DNA from: JALZMG01 sp046723555
Lineage (GTDB): Bacteria; Actinomycetota; Acidimicrobiia; Acidimicrobiales; Ilumatobacteraceae
Reading direction: 5' to 3'
DNA: 64,000 nucleotides
NCBI GenBank assembly: GCA_046723555.1
Contig: JBKOUV010000016.1
Location: 1-64,000, forward strand
Shown here piece by piece: positions 7,656 through 15,076 of the stretch. Below the pieces are notes generated by a model that searched no databases, was not told the DNA's origin, and worked only from the letters and a program-made list of their open reading frames with translations. The translations under genes and the position numbers were made by a program. Within the stretch, counting starts at the first letter, position 1. Every line of letters starts with the position of its first letter.

Positions 7656-8450
7656 TCAGCCCTTGGTGAAGAAGAGTTGCAGCTCGATCACGCCTTGGTC
7701 GGCCGCCGAGAGGACGATCGGCGCGGTGGGGACGCTGACCCCGTAATCGGAGAACGTGACGTCGAGCGATCCGACGACCACGATGGTGTCGTCCACGAGC
7801 TGGACCTGGAGCGGCACGCTCACCCGCCTCGTGACCCCATGGATCGTCAGGTCGCCCACGGCGGTCACCGTCGTGGCCTCGCCGCTCGTGGCGGCCGAAC
7901 CGAGCTCGATCGGCTCAGCCAGCACGAACGTCGCGGTCGGGTACGTCGACGTCTCGAGCGCTTCTTGCATCTCGTCGTCGCGCCGGCTGTCGTTGGTGGT
8001 GATCGCGGACACGTCGGCCTCGATCGACGCGGCGGTCAGCGTCGTGCCGTCGATGGTGATCGTGCCGGCGACGTCCGGGCTGCGTCCGACCGCCGTGGTC
8101 GACCCGATCCCGGCGAGCTCCTCGTCGATGCGGAAGCCGACGAAGGTTCCCGTCGAGTCGTCGTACGAGAACGTGCCGATCGACGTGTCCACCGCCCACG
8201 TCCCACTCACGTCGGTGACGGCGCCCGACGCCAGGCCGGCCCCGCCGTCGATCGCCTGGGTCGCCGACTGGAAGTCGACCGCAGCGGGCGCGTCGTCGTG
8301 CAGGAACCACCAGATCCCGCCACCGGCGACCGCCAGCAGGACGACCAGGACGCTCGCGCCGGCAATCAGCCAGCGGCGACGACGGCGCCGTCGGTGGGAG
8401 GGCGGTGATCCGTGATCGAGACTCGGTTGGGGGGCCACGGCGGTGTTCAT
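7656..8450 (-). CDS. Membrane-anchored YceI-like protein
   Basis: 264 aa. A short cytosolic basic segment (SHRRRRRRRW) precedes one transmembrane helix (about residues 28-48), so the C-terminal domain faces outward. That domain follows the YceI pattern: GTWAVD...FSY, FVGFRIDEEL, ADVSAITTNDSRRDDEMQ, TYPTATFVLA, and GDLTIHGVTRRVSVPLQV. YceI proteins are lipocalin-like beta-barrels that bind isoprenoid or amphiphilic ligands. ATG 8450 is preferred to a TTG three codons upstream. It is the first gene of the operon with the dioxygenase-like lipoprotein, and its promoter region is shared with the divergent response regulator. Confidence 0.85.
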   Translation of the reverse strand: MNTAVAPQPSLDHGSPPSHRRRRRRRWLIAGASVLVVLLAVAGGGIWWFLHDDAPAAVDFQSATQAIDGGAGLASGAVTDVSGTWAVDTSIGTFSYDDSTGTFVGFRIDEELAGIGSTTAVGRSPDVAGTITIDGTTLTAASIEADVSAITTNDSRRDDEMQEALETSTYPTATFVLAEPIELGSAATSGEATTVTAVGDLTIHGVTRRVSVPLQVQLVDDTIVVVGSLDVTFSDYGVSVPTAPIVLSAADQGVIELQLFFTKG

Positions 8451-8507
8451 GGCGGGCAAGCGTGAACGTCGAAGCTGAGTGCCAGCTGGGAACGGGCAGA
8501 GACTCTG

Positions 8508-8562
8508 CTCTCAGGTCACTCTCGAACGGCTCAGCGACGATTCACAGCCAACTCTCAGGATC
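8508..8562 (+). promoter_or_regulatory. Five-unit 11-bp phased direct repeat upstream of response regulator
   Basis: Reading from 8508 in 11-nt steps gives CTCTCAGGTCA, CTCTCGAACGG, CTCAGCGACGA, TTCACAGCCAA and CTCTCAGGATC. The first and last share CTCTCAGG exactly, 44 nt (4 x 11) apart. OmpR/PhoB-type regulators bind head-to-tail 11-bp repeats, so this is a likely binding array for the regulator encoded 19 nt downstream. It sits in the divergent promoter region with the YceI/dioxygenase operon. Confidence 0.65.
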
Positions 8563-8580
8563 GGCGACGAAACTGGTGCC

Positions 8581-9276
8581 GTGCCGGGTGAACACCTGCT
8601 GATCGTCGACGACGAGGACAACCTGCGCTCGATGCTGGCCGCCGCCCTCCGCCACCACGGCTTCGAGGTGTCGTCCGTCGCCAACGGTCGCGACGCCTTG
8701 GCGACCGTCACGACGGAGCGGCCGGACCTCGTCGTGCTCGACGTGATGCTCCCCGACCTCGACGGCTTCGAGGTGTGCCGGCGGATGCGGACCGGGGGCG
8801 ACCGTACGCCGGTGCTGTTCCTGACCGCACGCGACGCCACCGAGGACAAGGTGCGCGGGCTCACCCTGGGCGGCGACGACTACCTGCAGAAGCCGTTCAG
8901 CCTCGAGGAGCTGGTCGCCCGGGTGGCAGCGGTGCTGCGCCGCACCGGGCGGGCCCGCGAGGACCGCACCGTCCTGACGTGCGGCGATCTCACGATGGAC
9001 GACGACGCCCACCGGGTGGTGCGGGGCGGCGTCGAGGTGTCGCTCTCCCCCACCGAGTACAACCTGCTCCGCTACCTGTTGTTGAACCAGGGCCGGGTCG
9101 TGTCCAAGGCGCAGATCCTCGACCACGTCTGGCAGTACGACTTCGGCGGCGACGGCGGGATCGTCGAGACCTACATCGGCTATCTCCGCCGCAAGCTCGA
9201 CAACGTCGAGCCTCGCCTGATCACGACCATCCGTGGCGTCGGTTACACGCTGCGCGAGCCCGTCACGTCGAGGTGA
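8581..9276 (+). CDS. OmpR-family response regulator
   Basis: 231 aa DNA-binding regulator. The receiver domain (residues 4-117) has acidic residues IVDDED, the phospho-acceptor Asp54 in VVLDVMLPD, Thr in LFLTA and Lys in LQKPF. The winged-helix effector domain (about 132-228) ends in the usual VETYIGYLRRKLD...ITTIRGVGYTLR. GTG 8581 is chosen because VPGEHLLIVDDE starts the domain directly; the upstream in-frame extension is the promoter region. The kinase gene follows after 6 bases. Phased repeats directly upstream suggest autoregulation. Confidence 0.93.
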   Translation: MPGEHLLIVDDEDNLRSMLAAALRHHGFEVSSVANGRDALATVTTERPDLVVLDVMLPDLDGFEVCRRMRTGGDRTPVLFLTARDATEDKVRGLTLGGDDYLQKPFSLEELVARVAAVLRRTGRAREDRTVLTCGDLTMDDDAHRVVRGGVEVSLSPTEYNLLRYLLLNQGRVVSKAQILDHVWQYDFGGDGGIVETYIGYLRRKLDNVEPRLITTIRGVGYTLREPVTSR

Positions 9277-9282
9277 CGCGAA

Positions 9283-10677
9283 GTGCGAGGGCTGTCACTC
9301 CGGGCGCGCCTGCTCGCCGGTATGGCGGTCGTGGTCGCCGCCCTCATCCTCGTCGCGATAACGGTCACGACGACCACCCGCGCCTACCTCATCGACCAGA
9401 TCGACGACCGGCTCGCCGCCGCCGGAGGCCCTGAACGCGACGACCTCGGCCCCCACGGGCCGCCCGCCGGCGGCCCGGGCGAACGGCTCGGGGATCTCTA
9501 CGAGGGCGTGATCGGTAGCGACGGTCAGCTGCGCACGATCTTCCCCTCGAACCCGAGCGGGGAGGAACTTCCAGCGCCCGACATCGATCCCGAACGGGCC
9601 GCCAGCGCCGCGTCCACCGGTGCTTCGTTCACGACCGGGGCCGTCGGCGGCGGTGACCTGCGGTACCGCGTGCGGGTCCGCGCCGGCGACGACGAACTGC
9701 ACGTCACCGCCCTGCCGCTCACCGACGTGGACGAAACGATCTCCCGGTTGATCACCGTCGAGGTGGTCGCCACGCTGATCATCGTCGCCGTGCTCGGCGC
9801 CGTGACGTGGTGGGTGATCCGTCTCGGCATCCGACCGATCAAGCGGATGACCCGGACCGCAACCGCCATCGCCGCCGGCGAGCGGAACCTGTCCCAACGG
9901 GTCCCCGCAACGGCACCGTCCACCGAGGCCGGCCAGCTCGGGGTGGCGTTGAACGACATGCTCCAGACGCTGGAGACGGCGTTCGCCGAACGGACCGAGT
10001 CACAGGAGCGGCTGCGCCGGTTCGTCGCCGACGCCTCCCATGAGCTCCGCACGCCGGTGACGACGATCCGGGGCTACGCGGAGCTGTACCGCATGGGCGG
10101 ACTCGCCGGACCGGGCGAGCTCGACGAGGCGATGCGGCGCACGGAGCAGGAGGCGGTGCGCATGGCCCGGCTCGTCGACGACCTGCTGGCCCTGGCCAAG
10201 TTTGACGCGGGCCGCCCACTCGATCTTCATCCGATCGACCTGACCGCGCTGATCGCCGACGCCGCGCGCGACGCCCGGGCCGTCGACCCCGACCGCCCGA
10301 TCACGACCGAGCTCGACGGCCCCGTCGTGGTGCTCGGCGACGAGGACCGGCTGCGCCAGGTGCTCGCCAACGTCGTCGGCAACGCCCTCGTCCACACACC
10401 ACGCGGCGCGCCGATCGAGTTGGCGGCGACGACGGCCGACGGCGACGCCCGCGTCACGGTGACCGATCACGGCCCGGGGATGGCCCCCGAGGTCGCCGCC
10501 CGGGTGACCGAGCGGTTCTACCGGGCCGACCGGGCCCGAGCCAGGGACCGGGGCGGGAGCGGGCTGGGGCTGGCGATCTCCGACGCCGCGGTGATCGCCC
10601 ACGGCGGCACGATCACCGTCGAGAGCGCGCTCGGCGCGGGAACGACGGTGACGATCCGCCTGCCGCTGGCCACATAA
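9283..10677 (+). CDS. Sensor histidine kinase, partner of the preceding regulator
   Basis: 464 aa membrane kinase. TM1 is about residues 8-32, an extracellular sensor region follows (about 33-150, rich in Gly/Pro/Asp), TM2 about 163-183, then HAMP (PIKRMTRTATAIAAGE), HisKA with the phospho-His near residue 252 (ADASHELRTP) and HATPase: N box LANVVGNALVHTP, G1 DHGPGMAPE, F box RFYRADRA, G2 GGSGLGLAI. GTG start at 9283. It signals to the upstream response regulator. The stop is followed by a strong palindrome (10701-10745). Confidence 0.95.
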   Translation: MRGLSLRARLLAGMAVVVAALILVAITVTTTTRAYLIDQIDDRLAAAGGPERDDLGPHGPPAGGPGERLGDLYEGVIGSDGQLRTIFPSNPSGEELPAPDIDPERAASAASTGASFTTGAVGGGDLRYRVRVRAGDDELHVTALPLTDVDETISRLITVEVVATLIIVAVLGAVTWWVIRLGIRPIKRMTRTATAIAAGERNLSQRVPATAPSTEAGQLGVALNDMLQTLETAFAERTESQERLRRFVADASHELRTPVTTIRGYAELYRMGGLAGPGELDEAMRRTEQEAVRMARLVDDLLALAKFDAGRPLDLHPIDLTALIADAARDARAVDPDRPITTELDGPVVVLGDEDRLRQVLANVVGNALVHTPRGAPIELAATTADGDARVTVTDHGPGMAPEVAARVTERFYRADRARARDRGGSGLGLAISDAAVIAHGGTITVESALGAGTTVTIRLPLAT

Positions 10678-10700
10678 GCGCGTCCGCCAATACCAGCCGA

Positions 10701-10745
10701 TCTGGGCGCAGTTGTTCTCAGCCGCTGAGAAGATCTGCACCCAGA
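10701..10745. repeat. Intergenic palindrome, family B, copy 1
   Basis: A 45-nt near-perfect hairpin: arm TCTGGGCGCAGTTGTTCTC (10701-10719) and inverted arm GAGAAGATCTGCACCCAGA (10727-10745), with the inner part TTCTCAGCCGCTGAGAA itself palindromic. The left arm recurs exactly, inverted, at 50335-50353 in copy 2. It lies 23 nt after the kinase stop, so it may terminate that operon. Confidence 0.85.
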
Positions 10746-10764
10746 AGCCGGAGTGCTAGGGAAC

Positions 10765-10797
10765 CTCTCAGCCGATCCTCCGCGAGCCGTCAGGTCG
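10765..10797 (+). promoter_or_regulatory. Possible second site for the neighbouring response regulator
   Basis: CTCTCAGCCGA at 10765 and CCGTCAGGTCG at 10787 are 22 nt (2 x 11) apart and resemble the CTCTCAGG units found upstream of the response regulator at 8508-8562. The site lies 42 nt upstream of the small secreted protein gene's Shine-Dalgarno hairpin region, so this gene may belong to the same regulon. Confidence 0.4.
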
Positions 10798-10806
10798 GGC
10801 CGGTTT

Positions 10807-10826
10807 GTTGGTGCCATCCCACCAAC
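10807..10826 (+). promoter_or_regulatory. Leader hairpin just upstream of the ribosome binding site
   Basis: GTTGGTG (10807-10813) pairs perfectly with CACCAAC (10820-10826) around a 6-nt loop. It ends two bases before a strong Shine-Dalgarno AGGAGG (10829-10834) for the ATG at 10839. It could protect the 5' end or modulate initiation; no ligand is implied. Confidence 0.5.
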
Positions 10827-10838
10827 CCAGGAGGAACG

Positions 10839-11165
10839 ATGAGGAACAGAGCCCTGCTTGGAGTGGCGGCTGGGCTGACGGCCCTGACCGTCGGCGCCGG
10901 CATCGCCTCGGCCCAGAGCAACGACGATGGCGGCACCGACGACTCGGTCGTCGAGCAGCCGCCGACGACCGACAACTCGACGACCGACAACTCGACGACC
11001 GACAACTCGACGACGGACAGCACCACTCCGCCCGACGACTCCCCGTCGCGTGGCGACCGGGCCGGCTGCGATCACGGCGCCTCGGACCAAGGCGACCAAG
11101 GCGACCAACGCGAGCAGGACGGCGCGCCCGGTGGAACGACCGCTCCCGACGACAGCTCGAGCTGA
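10839..11165 (+). CDS. Small secreted Thr/Asp/Ser-rich protein
   Basis: 108 aa. A clear Sec signal peptide (MRNRALLGVAAGLTALTVGAG, cleavage near ASA-QS) is followed by a low-complexity acidic tail with no recognisable domain. Three exact copies of a 15-bp unit encode TDNST repeats (10968-11012), then Asp/Gln/Gly-rich DQGDQGDQ. There is a single Cys in the tail. A strong AGGAGG site precedes the ATG. It follows the two-component system and has a candidate site for that regulator upstream, so an envelope or stress role is possible. I do not recognise the family. Confidence 0.7.
   Translation: MRNRALLGVAAGLTALTVGAGIASAQSNDDGGTDDSVVEQPPTTDNSTTDNSTTDNSTTDSTTPPDDSPSRGDRAGCDHGASDQGDQGDQREQDGAPGGTTAPDDSSS
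10968..11012 (+). repeat. 15-bp tandem repeat, three perfect copies
   Basis: ACCGACAACTCGACG occurs three times head to tail inside the small secreted protein gene, with a degenerate fourth unit to 11027. As 15 is a multiple of three, copy-number change would lengthen the TDNST linker without a frameshift. Confidence 0.9.
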
Positions 11166-11170
11166 CCGGC

Positions 11171-11893
11171 TTACTCGAACATCGCGATCGTGCGCAGGCG
11201 GCGTTCGATGTGATGCTCGAGCGCCCGGGTCGCCAGCACCCCCACCTCGTGGATGGCTGGTGACTCGGGCGCGCGGAGCGCCTCGTTCAACCGCCCGCCC
11301 AGCACGTCGCGGAGCAACCCGAGCGCGGCGGGACTGATCGGCGTGCCCGACCGGCACGACCGGCAGAGCACCCCGCCCTCGCCGAGGTCGAACGCCACCA
11401 GGGTCACGTCCGGCTCGGTTCCGCCGCAGCGCACACAGCCGTCGAGCTCGGGCTGCAGCCCCTCGGCGGCGAGCAACTTCCAGTAGAACGCCGGCACGAC
11501 GAGCGGTGAGCCGCGCTCGGCGATCGTGCGCAGCACGCCGACGAGCATGCGATACAGGCGGGGGTTGGGCTCGCGCTCGAGGGCCAGCTGATCGGCGGCC
11601 TCGAGCACGGCGAGCGCCTGCGACGCCCGATCGAGACTCGCCAGCAGCGGCGACAGCGGTTCGACCGACTCGGCCTGGCTCACGATGTCGAGCTCCCGCC
11701 CTCGATAGAGCAGCAGCCGGACGTGGCTCATCGGCTCCAGGCGGGCGCCGAACTTCGACGTCGTCTTGCGCACCCCTTTGGCCACCGCGCGGACCTTGCC
11801 GTTCTCCTCGGTGAGCAGGACGACGATGCGATCGGCCTCCCCGAGCTTGTAGGTGCGCAACACGACGGCCGTGTCGCGGTACAGGTGACTCAC
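11171..11893 (-). CDS. recO: DNA repair protein RecO
   Basis: 240 aa recombination mediator that helps load RecA on SSB-coated single strands in the RecFOR pathway. The N-terminal OB fold reads YRDTAVVLRTYKLGEADRIV and AKGVRKTTSKFGARLEP. The helical C-terminal part holds the zinc-binding set CVRCGG...CRSCRSG. GTG 11893 is chosen since VSHLYRDTAVVL is the family N-terminus. It begins 4 bases after the stop of the cis-prenyltransferase-like gene, so the two are co-transcribed. Its tail is convergent with the small secreted protein gene (5-base gap). Confidence 0.93.
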   Translation of the reverse strand: MSHLYRDTAVVLRTYKLGEADRIVVLLTEENGKVRAVAKGVRKTTSKFGARLEPMSHVRLLLYRGRELDIVSQAESVEPLSPLLASLDRASQALAVLEAADQLALEREPNPRLYRMLVGVLRTIAERGSPLVVPAFYWKLLAAEGLQPELDGCVRCGGTEPDVTLVAFDLGEGGVLCRSCRSGTPISPAALGLLRDVLGGRLNEALRAPESPAIHEVGVLATRALEHHIERRLRTIAMFE

Positions 11894-11897
11894 GCCG

Positions 11898-12431
11898 TCA
11901 TCCGTCGTCCAAGCCGCCGAAGCGACGACGGCGCGTGGAGTAGTCGTCGAGGGCCGAGGCCACATGCTCGGCGCCCAGCTCGTCGAACCCCACCGGCAGG
12001 AACACCAACTCGCCATACGCCAGCTCCCACACCAGGGACGGCGGCAGCCGCGTCGGTGGACCGAGGATCAACACCAGGTCCGGTTCGACATCGGCGGGCT
12101 CGTACAGGACACCGGCGACCGACTTCTCGTCGACCTTGACCCCCGGAGGCAACCGTCGCATCGCCTCGGCGAACCGCTCGCGCCCGTCGCTGACCGGATC
12201 GATGATCACCGTGCAGCGACCGTCGGCGACGACCAGCTCCCGGCGCGGCCGGTCGGTGGTGGCACCGTTACCGCCCTCCCCCTCGTACGCCCGCACGGTC
12301 ACCCACGACCCCCCTGCGGCCGCGACCACGGAACCCAGCGCTTCGGCCCGCTCGTGCCACTGGCCGTCGTCGACCAGCTCCCACTGGCGCGACGTGCCCG
12401 CGACGATCATGACGTGCGCGAGCGAACCCAT
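11898..12431 (-). CDS. Degenerate cis-prenyltransferase (UppS) paralog, possible regulatory subunit
   Basis: 177 aa. Its C-terminal half aligns by eye with undecaprenyl diphosphate synthase: DLVLILGPPTRLPPSLVWELAYGELVFLPVGFDE replaces the DLxIRTGGExRISNFLLWQxAYxELxF region, and the end reads STRRRRFGG, the conserved C-terminal RxG motif. The N-terminus HVMIVAGTSRQW sits where HVAxIMDGNGRWA should be, so the catalytic Asp and the diphosphate-binding loop are lost. It cannot be an active synthase alone. It is divergent from a true uppS (64-bp gap) and precedes recO. By analogy with NUS1/NgBR it may partner the UppS encoded next door. Confidence 0.7.
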   Translation of the reverse strand: MGSLAHVMIVAGTSRQWELVDDGQWHERAEALGSVVAAAGGSWVTVRAYEGEGGNGATTDRPRRELVVADGRCTVIIDPVSDGRERFAEAMRRLPPGVKVDEKSVAGVLYEPADVEPDLVLILGPPTRLPPSLVWELAYGELVFLPVGFDELGAEHVASALDDYSTRRRRFGGLDDG

Positions 12432-12495
12432 ACCGGCATTCTCCCACGCGGACGCGGCGATGATTCGGCCATAGCCGACGTAGTTTGACGGGACC

Positions 12496-13173
12496 GTGTC
12501 CACCGCCGCCCAGAGTCGCAAGCCCCATGTCGCCTGCATCATGGATGGCAACGGGCGATGGGCAATGCGGCGCGGGCTGCCCCGCACCGCGGGCCACACC
12601 GAGGGCGAGGAGAACCTGGCCCGGGTGGTCCGGCTCGCCGTGCCGCGCGGGATCGGCTGGCTCACCGTCTTCGGCTTCTCGACGGAGAACTGGGTCCGCC
12701 CGCGGACCGAGGTCCGCCACATCCTCAGCCTCCATCACAAGCTCTTCGGCCGCGTCGCCGAGCTGAACGAACTGAACGTGCGGATCCAATGGATCGGCCG
12801 GCCGTTCGACACGGCCGACGCCCGCACCCCCCGCTACATCCAGCGGGCGATCCGCAACGCCATCGCCGACACCGAGCGGAACACCGGGATGCTGCTGACC
12901 GTGGCGTTCGACTACGGCGCCCGCCAGGAGCTCATCGACGCGGTGCGGCGCGCCCGGACTGAAGCCGTCGAGATCACCCCGCAGGTGATCGCCGAGCGCC
13001 TCTACCTGCCCGAGCTCCCGCCGGTCGACGTGCTCGTGCGCACCAGCGGCGAGCTGCGGATCTCCAACTTCCTGCTCTGGCAGAGCGCCGGGGCGGCGAT
13101 CCACTTCACCGGCAAGACGTGGCCCGAGTTCGACGAACCCGAGCTGGACGCCGCCCTCGCGTTGGTCTCGTGA
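12496..13173 (+). CDS. uppS: cis-Prenyltransferase (undecaprenyl diphosphate synthase-like), short C-terminus
   Basis: 225 aa. It elongates farnesyl diphosphate with isopentenyl diphosphate in the Z configuration to make the lipid carrier for peptidoglycan and polysaccharide. HVACIMDGNGRWA has the catalytic Asp (residue 17). FGFSTENWVRP and VDVLVRTSGELRISNFLLWQ are kept. Two usual features are missing: the AYxEL glutamate region reads SAGAAIHF, and the protein stops at DAALALVS before the C-terminal RRFGG (RxG). Both are present in the divergent paralog. GTG start at 12496. dinG follows 4 bases after the stop. Confidence 0.9.
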   Translation: MSTAAQSRKPHVACIMDGNGRWAMRRGLPRTAGHTEGEENLARVVRLAVPRGIGWLTVFGFSTENWVRPRTEVRHILSLHHKLFGRVAELNELNVRIQWIGRPFDTADARTPRYIQRAIRNAIADTERNTGMLLTVAFDYGARQELIDAVRRARTEAVEITPQVIAERLYLPELPPVDVLVRTSGELRISNFLLWQSAGAAIHFTGKTWPEFDEPELDAALALVS

Positions 13174-13177
13174 CGCG

Positions 13178-15067
13178 GTGAGCGCGTCGACCGTGGACCT
13201 CCGTGTGGTCACCGCGGCACTGCCCGACGCCGAACAGCGCTCGGGTCAGGAGCGGATGGCCGAGCTCGTCGCCGAGGCGATCGAGTCCGGCCGCCACCTC
13301 GTCGTGCAGGCCGGCACCGGCACCGGCAAGACGCTCGCCTACCTGGTACCGGCGATCGAATCAGGCGCCCGCGTCGTGGTGGCGACGGCGACCAAGGCGC
13401 TGCAGGACCAGCTGGCGAACAAGGACCTGCCCTTCCTCGCCTCGGCGCTCCCGACCGAATTCGAGTGGGCCGTGCTCAAGGGGCGCAGCAACTACTTGTG
13501 CCTCCAGCGGCTACGGGAGGTGCAGACCCCCGGCCAGGACCAGCTCGAGCTGGAAGGCATGGGTGGCTCCATCGGCGACGAGATCCGCAAGCTCGCCCGC
13601 TGGGCCGGCCGCACCGCCACCGGCGACGCCGCCGAACTCACGTGGGCGCCGACCGACGCGGCCTGGCGGTCGGTGAGCGTGGGCAGCGACGAGTGTCCCG
13701 GTGCCGACCGCTGCCCGATGGGCGAGCCGTGCTTCGCCGAGCGCGCCCGCCGGCGGGCGTCCGCCGCCGACGTGGTCGTCGTCAACACCCATCTCTACGG
13801 CCTCGACGTCGGCAGCGGCGGAGCGATCCTGCCCGAGCACGACGTGGTGGTGTTCGACGAGGCCCACGTCCTCGAGGACGTGATGAGCGACACGATCGGC
13901 GTCCAGCTCGCCCCCGGGCGGTTCATCACCCTCGCCGGGATCGTGCGTCGCATCTTCGACGACCCGACCCTGCTCGCCGGCGTCGTCGAGCTCGCCGAGG
14001 AGCTCCGTGAGGCGATCGGTCCGTTCGCCGGCGAGCGGCTGCCGGTCCCGTACCCCGACACGGTGCAGGAGGCGCTCAACGAAGCGCGGATCCGGCTCGA
14101 CCGCGTCCTCGCCGCGTTGGCGGGGATCGACACGCCGCTCGACGACGCCAAGCAACGCAAGCTGCGGGCGCAGCTGATGACCGGGCGGACGATCGAGCAC
14201 CTCGACCTCGCCCTCGGTGACCATGACGGCTACGTCGACTTCGTCTCCGGCTCGCCCGAGCTGCCCCGGCTCGAGATCGCACCGCTGGACGTGGCGCCGT
14301 TCCTGGCTGAGAACGTGTGGGCCCGTCGCAGCGCGGTGCTGACCAGCGCGACGATCCCGGCATCCCTGCCGGCGCGGGTCGGGTTGCCCCAGGATCGGGT
14401 CGAAGTGGCCGACGTCGGCAGCCCGTTCGACTACGCCGACCAGGGACTGCTCTACTGCGCGATGCACGTGCCCGATCCCCGCGCCGAGGGGTACCGCGAG
14501 GCGGTCCACGACGAGCTCGCCGCCCTCATCACGGCGGCGGGCGGTCGCACCCTCGCCCTGTTCACGAGCTGGAAGGCGATGGACCTGGCCGCCGCCGCCG
14601 TACGGGACCGGATCGACGTGCCGATCCTCACCCAGCGCGACCTTCCCAAGCCGGCGCTGGTCGCCCGCTTCGCCCGCGACGAGTCGACGTGCGTGTTCGC
14701 CACGGCCGGGTTCTTCCAGGGCGTCGACGTGCCCGGCCGCACGCTCAGCCTGGTCGTCATCGACCGGTTGCCGTTCCCCCGCCCCGACGATCCGTTGCTG
14801 TCGGCACGCCGCGAGCGACTGGGCCCGGCGGCGTTCAGCCAGATCGACCTTCCCCGGGCGGCGATGCTGCTCGCCCAGGCCGCGGGCCGATTGATCCGCA
14901 ACGCGACGGACCGCGGCGTTGTCGCCGTCCTCGACCGCCGGCTCGGTACCGCCCGCTATCGCTGGGACATCGTGCGGGCGCTCCCGCCGATGCGGCGGAC
15001 GCGCGATCGCGCCGAGGTCGAGGCGTTCCTCCGCCTGATCACGTCGGTACCTGACCAGGGCCAATAG
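13178..15067 (+). CDS. dinG: DinG-type ATP-dependent DNA helicase
   Basis: 629 aa XPD-like superfamily 2 helicase with an iron-sulfur domain, which unwinds 5'-tailed DNA and R-loops in repair. Walker A is QAGTGTGKT (about residue 47), followed by ATATKALQDQL. The Fe-S cysteines are YLCLQR and CPGADRCPMGEPC (about 105-190), and the DEAH box is VFDEAH. C-terminal helicase motifs include FTSWKAMD, GFFQGVDVPG and QAAGRLIRN. GTG start, 4 bases after uppS. The next gene starts 9 bases on, so uppS-dinG-hydrolase look like one transcript. Confidence 0.92.
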   Translation: MSASTVDLRVVTAALPDAEQRSGQERMAELVAEAIESGRHLVVQAGTGTGKTLAYLVPAIESGARVVVATATKALQDQLANKDLPFLASALPTEFEWAVLKGRSNYLCLQRLREVQTPGQDQLELEGMGGSIGDEIRKLARWAGRTATGDAAELTWAPTDAAWRSVSVGSDECPGADRCPMGEPCFAERARRRASAADVVVVNTHLYGLDVGSGGAILPEHDVVVFDEAHVLEDVMSDTIGVQLAPGRFITLAGIVRRIFDDPTLLAGVVELAEELREAIGPFAGERLPVPYPDTVQEALNEARIRLDRVLAALAGIDTPLDDAKQRKLRAQLMTGRTIEHLDLALGDHDGYVDFVSGSPELPRLEIAPLDVAPFLAENVWARRSAVLTSATIPASLPARVGLPQDRVEVADVGSPFDYADQGLLYCAMHVPDPRAEGYREAVHDELAALITAAGGRTLALFTSWKAMDLAAAAVRDRIDVPILTQRDLPKPALVARFARDESTCVFATAGFFQGVDVPGRTLSLVVIDRLPFPRPDDPLLSARRERLGPAAFSQIDLPRAAMLLAQAAGRLIRNATDRGVVAVLDRRLGTARYRWDIVRALPPMRRTRDRAEVEAFLRLITSVPDQGQ

Positions 15068-15076
15068 AGTTTTCTC

